Positions 6,767 to 12,743 of a stretch of DNA of 14,452 bases are shown here, piece after piece. The stretch's first letter is position 1. Each line of letters opens with the position of its first letter. The stretch is taken from NCBI GenBank assembly GCA_903919165.1, contig CAIXHJ010000366.1, positions 1 to 14,452 of the forward strand, read 5' to 3'. The position numbers were made by a program, and so were the translations under genes. Source of the DNA: an uncultured Holophagaceae bacterium. GTDB taxonomy: Bacteria > Acidobacteriota > Holophagae > Holophagales > Holophagaceae. Below the pieces are notes generated by a model that worked only from the letters and a program-made list of their open reading frames with translations, ran no database searches and was not told where the DNA came from.

Positions 6767-7753
6767 TCACGGAATCAAGAGCAACGCGCCTTGGGTTGAG
6801 CGCGACTCCAAGAGACGATGGGCGCGTGCGGCGTCTCGGAGTGGAATCCGATCGTAGATATGGGCCTTGATCAGTCCCTGGTCATAGGCCTCGAACACTT
6901 CCTTGGCAGCGGATTGGAGAACGACGGGATCGGCAACATGGTGGAGAACACTGGGGCGCTGCACAGCAAGGGACCCCCTGCGCCCGATGTCAGTGATGTC
7001 CACAGCCGGGGGGGCACCACTGGACCGACCATAGGAGGCCAGAAGCCCGAAGGTGGCGAGGCTATCTAAGGAGGCCTCGAAAGAGTCCCTGCCGACGGAG
7101 TCATAGGCTACGCGCACCCCTGTTCCTCCGGTGATGCGCTTCACCTGTGAAGAAAGGTCTTTATAGGAACCACCCTTCGGGATGGTGATGACTGTATGGG
7201 CCCCCTCGGACCTCGCTGCTCCGGCCTTCTCTTCAGTGCTGACCACTCCAATCACGTGCACGCCCACTGCAGCCAGCCATCGGGTGAGGATCAGGCCCAC
7301 GCCGCCGGCTGCGGCATGCACAAGGACCCACGAGTCCTGAACGGGTTGCCAAACCCGCCTTACCAGCATGTGGGCGGTGAGACCCTTGAAGATCAGGGCT
7401 GCCGCCGCCTCGTCGGAAATGGAATCAGGGAGAGTTACCAGGCGATCCGCAGGATGATTCCGAGCTTCTGAGTAGGCCCCGGTAGGACCGTCTACACAGG
7501 CAACCCTTTGCCCCACTGTGAACCCCGCGACTCCTGACCCAAGGGCGAGCACCACTCCAGCAGCCTCGAAGCCCAGGACGGCCGGAAAGGGAATTGGGTA
7601 CACCCCTGATCGTTGGTAGACATCGATGTAGTTCACACCGATGGCGGTATGGCGGATCTGTGCCTCCCCTGGGGCAGGATTTGGCAGTGGGGCTTCAACC
7701 CATTTCATGACCTCGGGTGCCCCTGGTGCCTGGCACAACACTCGATGGTTCAT
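6767..7753 (-). CDS. Zinc-free quinone oxidoreductase (MDR superfamily, Qor-like)
   Basis: This 328-residue cytoplasmic protein belongs to the medium-chain dehydrogenase/reductase superfamily. Typical marks are GVNYIDVYQRSGVYP (about residues 39-53) and the NADPH-binding AAAGGVG at 147-153 inside VLVHAAAGGVG. The catalytic zinc ligands of alcohol dehydrogenases are absent, which fits the quinone reductase (Qor) branch that reduces quinones or enones with NADPH. The frame is open to an ATG at 7774, but I place the start at 7753. There AGGAGG (complement of 7759-7764) is five bases upstream, and the N-terminus MNHRVLCQ is family-like. It converges on the dehydrogenase gene and is not in its operon. 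The real substrate is unknown. Confidence 0.88.
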   Translation of the reverse strand: MNHRVLCQAPGAPEVMKWVEAPLPNPAPGEAQIRHTAIGVNYIDVYQRSGVYPIPFPAVLGFEAAGVVLALGSGVAGFTVGQRVACVDGPTGAYSEARNHPADRLVTLPDSISDEAAAALIFKGLTAHMLVRRVWQPVQDSWVLVHAAAGGVGLILTRWLAAVGVHVIGVVSTEEKAGAARSEGAHTVITIPKGGSYKDLSSQVKRITGGTGVRVAYDSVGRDSFEASLDSLATFGLLASYGRSSGAPPAVDITDIGRRGSLAVQRPSVLHHVADPVVLQSAAKEVFEAYDQGLIKAHIYDRIPLRDAARAHRLLESRSTQGALLLIP

Positions 7754-7771
7754 GGAAGCCTCCTGAGGTTT

Positions 7772-7783
7772 CATTGATCAATG
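7772..7783. promoter_or_regulatory. 12-bp palindrome upstream of the oxidoreductase gene
   Basis: CATTGATCAATG is a perfect 12-base palindrome, 18 bases upstream of the chosen start at 7753 on the reverse strand. Its position just before the ribosome site would suit an operator for a dimeric regulator, and Qor-type genes are often under redox or stress regulators. No regulator gene is adjacent, and I could not place a convincing -35/-10 pair. Confidence 0.35.
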
Positions 7784-7833
7784 GCAAACTCAAGACCCAT
7801 AATCCACTCAAAGCTGCCATAAAGGCTTCAAAT

Positions 7834-7865
7834 GAAACAGCGGGGGCGCAGGCCCCCGCTGTTTC
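7834..7865. terminator. Orphan copy of the rpsR terminator hairpin
   Basis: GAAACAGCGGGGGC (7834-7847), loop GCAG, and GCCCCCGCTGTTTC (7852-7865) form a perfect 14-bp stem. It is a copy of the hairpin at 10470-10501 beside the real rpsR. Here it stands upstream of both neighbouring genes (oxidoreductase leftward, kinase rightward), where a terminator has no obvious job. It is best read as part of a copied rpsR end. A5-to-T3 symmetry means it could terminate in either direction. Confidence 0.8.
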
Positions 7866-7929
7866 GCACACTACCGACCAGACTAATCGGCAGCGAAGGG
7901 CAGCAGAGCGATGTTGCGGGTGTGCTTGA
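7834..7929 (+). repeat. 96-bp direct repeat, left copy (rpsR end)
   Basis: This aligns without gaps to 10470-10565. By eye 83 of 96 positions match, and 12 of the 13 differences are transitions. It comprises the terminator hairpin, the spacer, and the last 15 codons plus stop of rpsR on the reverse strand. Similarity to rpsR stops abruptly after 7929, three bases before repeat copy B begins at 7932. Confidence 0.88.
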
Positions 7930-7987
7930 AACGCTGCTTGGTGCGGATTCCGGATGATCTTCCGTCCTTTTCACTGGCCCTCAGCCC
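7883..7987 (-). pseudogene. rpsR C-terminal relic fused to repeat-B sequence
   Basis: On the reverse strand a frame opens after a TGA at 7988-7990 and runs to a TAG at 7883-7885. Its last residues read KHTRNIALLPFAAD, against KRARNIALLPFAAD in the intact S18 protein. The final 11 residues are identical, with only synonymous base changes there. Upstream of this tail the frame enters repeat B and reads SEKDGRSSGIRTKQRF, which is not S18. No start codon or ribosome site is present, so it is a relic and not a gene. Confidence 0.7.
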
Positions 7988-8022
7988 TCAGTCCTGGTCA
8001 GAATGGGGCGTTTGAATTCCCT
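7932..8022 (+). repeat. 91-bp diverged direct repeat, copy B
   Basis: This is the partner of 145-235, about 79 percent identical without gaps by hand count. It begins three bases after the rpsR-end relic and ends 75 bp before the kinase start. Its first 15 bases (CGCTGCTTGGTGCGG, 7932-7946) also occur exactly inside rpsF at 10855-10869, in the segment encoding RTKQR. The remaining 8023-8097 shows no recognisable feature and no good ribosome site for the kinase. Confidence 0.7.
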
Positions 8023-8097
8023 GTACACTGCCGCGACCTGCCCGCGCTGGCCTGAGCCGGACGCCGCCAGCTGCATGACCACCAACACGACGTCTCG

Positions 8098-10383
8098 ATG
8101 ACACTCTCCGCCGGCACCCGCCTCGGCCCATACGAAATCCTATCGCCGCTCGGCGCGGGCGGGATGGGGGTGGTCTACCGGGCAAGAGACACGCGCCTCG
8201 CGCGAGAGGTCGCGGTCAAGGTGTTGCCGGAAGAATTCTTTGAAGGCGAAGAGAGGAGGCAACGGTTTGAGCGGGAGGCGAAGCTGTTGGCCTCGCTGAA
8301 CCATCCCAACGTCGCAGCCGTCTACTCATTCGAAGATAGCGGGGGAAGGCATCTCCTAGTCATGGAGCTCGTCGAAGGCGACAGCCTCGACATCAAGATT
8401 GCTTTCGGTTCTCTCCCCATCGAAGAATCTCTCCTTCTTGCAAGGCAGATCGCCGAGGCGCTGGAGGCGGCCCACGACAAGGGGATCGTCCACCGCGACC
8501 TGAAGCCCGCGAATGTCATGGTCACGTCCGAGGGACGCGTGAAGCTCCTCGACTTCGGCCTCGCGAAGCAGATGGAACCGGAGGGCCTGGCTGACTCAAC
8601 GGCGGCCCCGACGCTCCTCAAGATGACGGAGCCCGGGACCGTGATGGGGACGGTGGCCTACATGTCGCCCGAACAGGCTCTCGGGCAGTCGACCGACTTC
8701 CGGTCTGACCAGTTTTCCTTTGGTTCGCTGCTGTACGAGATGCTCACGGGGAAGAAGGCGTTCGCGCGGGCGAGCAGGCCAGAAACGATGACGGCGATCA
8801 TCCGCGAGGAGCCGGAGCCGGTCGAGCGAGGCGCGCCGCAGACGCCGATCGCCCTCCGATGGATCGTCGAGCGGTGTCTCGCCAAGAACCCGGACGAGCG
8901 CTACGCGTCGACAAGGGATTTGGCTCGGGATCTAGCGCGACTGAAGGAAGGTGTCTCCAAGACCGTCGGCCCCGCCGCAGCGAGGCCGGCCGATCACGGA
9001 GCCGGCCATCTCCCCTCGGTGGCCGTGCTGCCATTTGTGAACATGAGTGCCGATCCCGAGAACGAGTTCTTCACCGACGGCATCACCGAGGACGTAATCG
9101 CTCACCTCGCCAGGATCCGGACGCTGCGCGTCACCTCGCGGACGTCGGTCATGGCATTCAAGCGGCGCGAACGAAGCCTGCGCGAAATCGGAGCGGCGCT
9201 CGCCGTTGACGTGCTCGTCGAAGGGAGCGTCCGACGCTCAGGCAACCGCGTGCGCATCGTGGCGCAAATCGTCGACCCGCTCACCGACGAGCATCTTTGG
9301 TCTGGGACCTACGACCGCGACCTTGATGACATTTTCGCCATCCAGACCGACGTGGCGCTGCAGATCGCTGCCGCGCTGAGGGCCGAGCTGACACTCGAAG
9401 AGCGCGCACGGATCGGACTGCGGCCTACCCGCGATCTCGAGGCGTATCAGCTCTACTTGCAGGGGCGGCACAACCTTGTGAAGTTCACGAAAGATGGGAT
9501 CACTCGGAGCCTCGCCCTCTTCGAGCAGGCCGTCACCCACGACCCTGGGTTTGCCCTGGCCTTCGTGGCGATGGCGCACGCGCACATTCAGTTCGGCATG
9601 GAGGGAATCAGCGGCACAATGCCCTTGGAAGCCTATGCGCGTGCGCAGAAAGCGGTGGACAGCGCACTGGCGCTCGACAACGGTCTGGCCGAGGCGCACG
9701 GCATCGTGGGCTTGCTCCGTTTCACGCGCGACTTCGACTGGAAGGGGGCAGAAGCGGAGTTCCGGCTCGCGCTGGGGCTCAGTCCCAGCAGCGCGGACGT
9801 TTACGACCATCTCGGCTGGCTCTGCTCGGCACAGGGGCGCTTCGACGAATCTCTCGCCCTAGTGCGCCGGGCGCGAGAGCTCGACCCGCTCGCGCACCGG
9901 AGCGACGTCGCCAACGAACTCATGCGGCTCGGCCGGACACAGGAGGCGTTCTCCGAGGCGGAGCGTGCCCTGGCACTAGATCCCTCCTTCTCGCGCTCCC
10001 ATGCGGTGTTCGGCTGGGCCTGCTTGGCGCTCGGCAGGAAGGACGAGGGTCTCGCAGCCCTCGAGCGCGCCGTCGAGCTCTCGCCGGAAAGCACTCTCTT
10101 TCTCGCCCAGCTGGGACAGGCGCTCGGCATGACGGGAGCGGAGCCCCGGGCGCGGGAGATCCTCGCGGATCTCGAGACACTGGCCCAATCGAAGTACGTG
10201 GCCTCCTACCACTTTGCCCATGTCTACGCCGGTCTCGGCGACAAAGACGCTGCCCTCGGCTGCCTGGAGCGGGCGTTTGAGCAGCGGTCCGGGGGCGTCT
10301 ACGGCATCAAGGGCTCGCACCTCTTCGCCAGCCTTCGCGACCACCCCAGGTTCCAGGCGTTGCTGCGCCGGATGAACCTCTGA
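8098..10383 (+). CDS. Ser/Thr protein kinase with TolB/FlgO-like and TPR domains
   Basis: This 761-residue protein starts with a complete Hanks-type kinase domain (about residues 10-285). The Gly-rich loop is GAGGMG (19-24), the ATP lysine is K41, the catalytic loop is HRDLKPAN (132-139), the metal motif is DFG (152-154), and MSPE (189-192) is the APE-like end of the activation segment. A TolB/FlgO-like domain follows (about 305-430; SVAVLPFVNMS, LVEGSVRRSGNRVRI), then tetratricopeptide repeats to the end. I see no transmembrane helix between kinase and sensor parts, so it is probably soluble. Acidobacteriota carry many kinases of this layout. The start is ATG at 8098, although no ribosome site is seen. 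It converges on rpsR, sharing the 10470-10501 hairpin, and lies between the rpsR-end repeats. Confidence 0.93.
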   Translation: MTLSAGTRLGPYEILSPLGAGGMGVVYRARDTRLAREVAVKVLPEEFFEGEERRQRFEREAKLLASLNHPNVAAVYSFEDSGGRHLLVMELVEGDSLDIKIAFGSLPIEESLLLARQIAEALEAAHDKGIVHRDLKPANVMVTSEGRVKLLDFGLAKQMEPEGLADSTAAPTLLKMTEPGTVMGTVAYMSPEQALGQSTDFRSDQFSFGSLLYEMLTGKKAFARASRPETMTAIIREEPEPVERGAPQTPIALRWIVERCLAKNPDERYASTRDLARDLARLKEGVSKTVGPAAARPADHGAGHLPSVAVLPFVNMSADPENEFFTDGITEDVIAHLARIRTLRVTSRTSVMAFKRRERSLREIGAALAVDVLVEGSVRRSGNRVRIVAQIVDPLTDEHLWSGTYDRDLDDIFAIQTDVALQIAAALRAELTLEERARIGLRPTRDLEAYQLYLQGRHNLVKFTKDGITRSLALFEQAVTHDPGFALAFVAMAHAHIQFGMEGISGTMPLEAYARAQKAVDSALALDNGLAEAHGIVGLLRFTRDFDWKGAEAEFRLALGLSPSSADVYDHLGWLCSAQGRFDESLALVRRARELDPLAHRSDVANELMRLGRTQEAFSEAERALALDPSFSRSHAVFGWACLALGRKDEGLAALERAVELSPESTLFLAQLGQALGMTGAEPRAREILADLETLAQSKYVASYHFAHVYAGLGDKDAALGCLERAFEQRSGGVYGIKGSHLFASLRDHPRFQALLRRMNL

Positions 10384-10469
10384 CGCGCCGCCGGATCGAG
10401 GCCCGCCCAGGCGCACGAGGCCGTGCGTGGAATCCCTGGTCCATGCACCCACTGATCGATATCCACAAC

Positions 10470-10501
10470 GAAATAGCGGGGGCGCGAGCCCCCGCTATTT
10501 C
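10470..10501. terminator. Terminator hairpin of the rpsF-rpsR operon
   Basis: GAAATAGCGGGGGC (10470-10483), loop GCGA, and GCCCCCGCTATTTC (10488-10501) form a perfect 14-bp stem starting 17 bases after the rpsR stop. A and T runs at the stem ends let it act in both directions, serving rpsR from the right and the kinase gene from the left. The copy at 7834-7865 has a C-G pair where this one has T-A, a compensatory change. Confidence 0.85.
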
Positions 10502-10565
10502 GCATGCCACTGCCCAGACTAATCGGCGGCGAAGGGCAGCAGAGCAATGTTGCGGGCGCGCTTGA
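10470..10565 (+). repeat. 96-bp direct repeat, right copy (true rpsR end)
   Basis: This is the native copy of the repeat described at 7834-7929. It spans the operon terminator and the final 15 codons plus stop of the intact rpsR gene. Beyond 10565 the sequence continues as normal rpsR coding sequence, whereas the left copy switches to unrelated DNA. That shows which copy is original. Confidence 0.88.
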
Positions 10566-10785
10566 TGGCTTCCACGAGCTCGCGCTGGTGGACAGCACAC
10601 ACGCCGCTGGTGCGGCGGGGCAGCACCTTGCCGCGCTCCGGGGTGAAGGCCTGGAGGGTCTTTACATCCTTGAAGTCAATCATGAGGGACTTCTCAACGC
10701 AGAATTTGCAGAACTTGGCGCGTCGGCCCCCAAAAGCCTTCTTCTTCTTGGGCTTGCCCTTCTTCGCATCGGCGCGGCGCTTCAT
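10519..10785 (-). CDS. rpsR: 30S ribosomal protein S18 (bS18)
   Basis: This 88-residue protein of the small-subunit platform binds S6. It has a basic N-terminus (MKRRADAKKGKPKKKK) and conserved DFKDVKTLQAFTPERGKVLPRR. CKFC, Cys in SGVCAVHQREL and the following His form the Cys-rich pattern of the zinc-binding C+ form. It ends in AIKRARNIALLPFAAD. The ATG overlaps the rpsF stop (ATGA, 10782-10785), and its GGAGG ribosome site lies inside rpsF. The rplI gene that often follows rpsR is not present; a terminator and then the kinase gene lie there instead. Confidence 0.97.
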   Translation of the reverse strand: MKRRADAKKGKPKKKKAFGGRRAKFCKFCVEKSLMIDFKDVKTLQAFTPERGKVLPRRTSGVCAVHQRELVEAIKRARNIALLPFAAD

Positions 10786-11171
10786 CCCATCACCTCCTCG
10801 GCAGAACGTTCCTTGATGCCAGCCTGCGCCTTGCGCTTGGCTTCGCGCTCAAGCCGCTGCTTGGTGCGGCCCGCGGCCTTCTCGGCCTCGTCCATGCGGA
10901 CGCTCAGGTACTTGATGACGGCGTCGTTGTTGCGGAAGCGACGCTCAAGCTCAGCGATGAGGTTCGGGCCCGCGTTCATCTCGAACAGGGTGTAGTAGCC
11001 CTCGCTGAACTTCTGGACTTCATAGGCCAGCTTCTTGCGGCCCCACTTGTCGGTCTTGAGCAGTTCGCCACCCTGCTCCGCGATGATCCCCTCGTACTGC
11101 TTGACGAGCTCGTCTGATTGCTCGTCCGTCAGCGTGGGGGAGGCGATGAAGATGGTCTCATAGCGACGCAT
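10782..11171 (-). CDS. rpsF: 30S ribosomal protein S6 (bS6)
   Basis: This 129-residue protein begins MRRYETIFIASPTLTDEQ and includes the family stretches KWGRKKLAYEVQKFSEGYYTL and VIKYLSVRMDEAE. A charged C-terminal tail follows (RTKQRLEREAKRKAQAGIKE). The frame is open to 11300, but the start at 11171 is clear. AAGGAGG (complement of 11176-11182) lies four bases upstream, and the upstream extension is not S6-like. S6 and S18 form a heterodimer on the 30S platform, and the four-base overlap supports equal production. Confidence 0.97.
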   Translation of the reverse strand: MRRYETIFIASPTLTDEQSDELVKQYEGIIAEQGGELLKTDKWGRKKLAYEVQKFSEGYYTLFEMNAGPNLIAELERRFRNNDAVIKYLSVRMDEAEKAAGRTKQRLEREAKRKAQAGIKERSAEEVMG

Positions 11172-11310
11172 CTGTCCTCCTTGTGGATGTGAAGCCCCCT
11201 TGTGGATTCCAGGGAGCAAGGAAGAGCCCTCCAGCGGAGGACGCGAACGGATAGTTTCGCGCGGAAAGGCAGGAAGATCAACGAAAAGTCTGGAACACAC
11301 TCCTTGGTTA
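11172..11310 (-). promoter_or_regulatory. rpsF leader with hairpins and duplicated ribosome-site segment
   Basis: This 139-bp gap between pth and rpsF is the leader of rpsF. It contains a CCTCC-AGC-GGAGG hairpin (about 11229-11241) and a CGCGAA/TTCGCG hairpin (11242-11247 with 11256-11261). The segment bearing the ribosome site is nearly repeated: 11176-11188 and 11195-11207 match at 12 of 13 bases. Many bacteria regulate rpsF through an S6:S18-binding leader RNA, and this region is where such an element would lie. I cannot confirm the motif without folding. Confidence 0.35.
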
Positions 11311-11877
11311 CTACCCCCAAAACGCCGGTGGATTGACCTTGTCCGCCAAAGTCATCAGATCCTCCGACTCACCCAACAGGTCGAGGAAGCGGGCAAAGGG
11401 GGCGTCCAGCGCCTTGATGCGATCCCATTCGGGATCCGTCCATAGCTCCAGCACGAAATCGGCGAGAGGGCGCTGGAAGGGGCCGATGCCCAGGCGCAGA
11501 CGGGCGATATCCTGGGTGCCCAGACACTCGAGCACAGAGCGCAACCCATTGTGCCCACCGTCCGAGCCGCTCAATCTGAACCGGCCTGTTCCCAAGGGAA
11601 GGTCCTTGTCGTCATGGAGGAGCACGAGGCGACGTGGGTAGAGGCCTGCCGACGAGGCCTGCAGGCAGGCCTCGCCGGAAAGGTTCATGTAGCTGCCGGG
11701 CACCAGGGCCTGCAACCGGTCAGTGAGCGGGTAGAGCGTGCCCGAGGGGAAGCGCTTCGATGGAGCGGGGGACAGATCCCGATCCGCCATCCAACGCTGC
11801 AGCATCAACCTGCCAAGGTTGTGCCGGGTGTCCTGGTATTCAGGGCCAGGATTCCCGAGGGGTACCAATGTCCACAT
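11311..11877 (-). CDS. pth: Peptidyl-tRNA hydrolase
   Basis: This 188-residue cytoplasmic enzyme releases peptides from peptidyl-tRNA and recycles stalled tRNAs. Conserved residues are in place: N9 in LGNPGPEY, catalytic H19 in DTRHNLG, N65 in SYMNLSG, the HDDKDLPLG acid motif (88-96) and N110 in GGHNGLRS. The first motif reads VPLGNPG, with Pro where Gly is usual. The start is ATG at 11877 by homology, but the ribosome site is weak, and a hairpin at 11892-11915 lies just upstream. The gene lies between rplY and rpsF, a common arrangement. Confidence 0.95.
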   Translation of the reverse strand: MWTLVPLGNPGPEYQDTRHNLGRLMLQRWMADRDLSPAPSKRFPSGTLYPLTDRLQALVPGSYMNLSGEACLQASSAGLYPRRLVLLHDDKDLPLGTGRFRLSGSDGGHNGLRSVLECLGTQDIARLRLGIGPFQRPLADFVLELWTDPEWDRIKALDAPFARFLDLLGESEDLMTLADKVNPPAFWG

Positions 11878-11891
11878 GCATCTATCTTTAC

Positions 11892-11915
11892 CGCGGACGC
11901 CCTCAGGCGCCCGCG
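11892..11915 (-). other. Hairpin between rplY and pth
   Basis: CGCGGACGCC (11892-11901) and GGCGCCCGCG (11906-11915) can pair as a 10-position stem with one mismatch and a CTCA loop. It lies in the 63-bp gap after the rplY stop and 15 bases before the pth start on the reverse strand. No T-run follows, so partial termination or RNA processing that lowers pth relative to rplY is more likely than full termination. The role is inference. Confidence 0.4.
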
Positions 11916-11940
11916 CATGGATGAATGCAAAGTACCGAGA

Positions 11941-12591
11941 CTACTTCTTCTCGTCCTTCTTGCCCTTCTTGACCACTTCGGGCTCAGGGGCAGCCACCAC
12001 CACGGGGGCCGCCACGACTTCTTCCTCGGCGGCCTTGCCGTGGACGGAGCAGATCACCTGGTGGGCGTCCCCAGTGAAGACGAGGTTGGGGGCGAGCGTG
12101 AGCTGCTCGAAGCGGATGCTGTCACCCACGGCCAGGTTGGAGATGTCCACGTCGATGTGGGCGGGAATGATGCTGGGCAGGCATTCGATCTCGATCTCAC
12201 GGTGGGCGAAGTCGACTACGCCGCCCATGCTCTTCACCCCAATGGGGATGCCCACGAGACGCACAGGCACCTTGACGCGCACCTTGAGGGCCATGTCCAC
12301 GCGCATGAAGTCGACATGACGCAGCCGGCCAGTGAGGGGATCGCGCTGCAGGTCCTTGATGATGACGTGGCGCTTAATGTCCGTGCCTTCGCGCTGAAGG
12401 AACATCACGGAATTCATGCCAGCATCGCTGGCAAGGACGCGGGCCACGACCTTGGGACTGATGGCGATGGCGACGGGGGGCTCGTTCAGACCGTAGACCA
12501 CGGCGGGAATCTTGCCGCTCTTCTTGAGGTCACGGATGGCGGCCTTGCCGAAGGTATCGCGCTTGGGGACGATCAGGACTTCCTGGGACAT
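11941..12591 (-). CDS. rplY: 50S ribosomal protein L25, long CTC form (bL25)
   Basis: This 216-residue protein binds 5S rRNA. The N-terminal L25 domain (about residues 5-95) includes RDTFGKAAIRDLKKSGKIPA, VVYG and VIIKDLQRDPLTGRLRHVDF. The C-terminal CTC/TL5 domain (about 100-185) includes VPVRLVGIPIGVKSMGG and the NLAVGDSI segment. A low-complexity Ala/Val/Glu then Lys tail (KKGKKDEKK) ends it. The start is ATG at 12591 with AGGAGG five bases upstream. It is the first gene of the reverse block and divergent from ppk1. Confidence 0.96.
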   Translation of the reverse strand: MSQEVLIVPKRDTFGKAAIRDLKKSGKIPAVVYGLNEPPVAIAISPKVVARVLASDAGMNSVMFLQREGTDIKRHVIIKDLQRDPLTGRLRHVDFMRVDMALKVRVKVPVRLVGIPIGVKSMGGVVDFAHREIEIECLPSIIPAHIDVDISNLAVGDSIRFEQLTLAPNLVFTGDAHQVICSVHGKAAEEEVVAAPVVVAAPEPEVVKKGKKDEKK

Positions 12592-12651
12592 GGGTTCCTC
12601 CTACCTGGCAGGCAGATGCTGCCCTCTCGTTGGGAAGGGTCCGGGCGGACC

Positions 12652-12680
12652 GTTCGGGGCCTCCCCGTGGAGGGCCGAAC
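12652..12680 (-). promoter_or_regulatory. Hairpin in the rplY 5' leader
   Basis: GTTCGG (12652-12657) pairs with CCGAAC (12675-12680) and CCTCC (12660-12664) with GGAGG (12669-12673), with a small internal loop and a CCGT loop. It would lie near the 5' end of the rplY message if the candidate promoter at 12686-12713 is right. It might affect stability or be an autoregulatory site. Confidence 0.35.
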
Positions 12681-12685
12681 CATCG

Positions 12686-12713
12686 ATTCTGCCCGAATAT
12701 CCCCCTAAATCAA
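12686..12713 (-). promoter_or_regulatory. Candidate sigma-70-type promoter for rplY
   Basis: On the reverse strand, TTGATT (complement of 12708-12713) and CAGAAT (complement of 12686-12691) are separated by 16 bases. Each matches four of six consensus positions. They lie about 95 bp upstream of rplY in the divergent gap with ppk1. This is a by-eye match in GC-rich DNA and is uncertain. Confidence 0.3.
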
Positions 12714-12743
12714 AGGAAGTTCTTCGGGGCGGGCGGTTCATCA

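Larger units (their letters stand above)
7834..10469 (+). mobile_element. Possible inserted segment bounded by rpsR-end repeats
   Basis: The 2,636-bp unit from the left repeat to the base before the right repeat contains one gene, the Ser/Thr kinase, plus repeat copy B. Direct repeats made of the 3' end of a conserved gene are the usual footprint of site-specific integration into that gene's end, because the element carries a replacement tail. Against this, no integrase, transposase or inverted ends are visible, and the repeats differ by 14 percent. An unequal recombination with a related genome is an equally good explanation. Confidence 0.3.

Noticed and set aside
11172..11300. Longer N-terminus for rpsF
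   Set aside because: S6 starts at MRRYETIFI, and AAGGAGG is placed for 11171.
11551..12708. Long forward open frame of 385 codons over pth and rplY
   Set aside because: It is antisense to two clearly recognised genes, is His/Gly/Asp-rich in the way shadow frames are, and matches no family I know.
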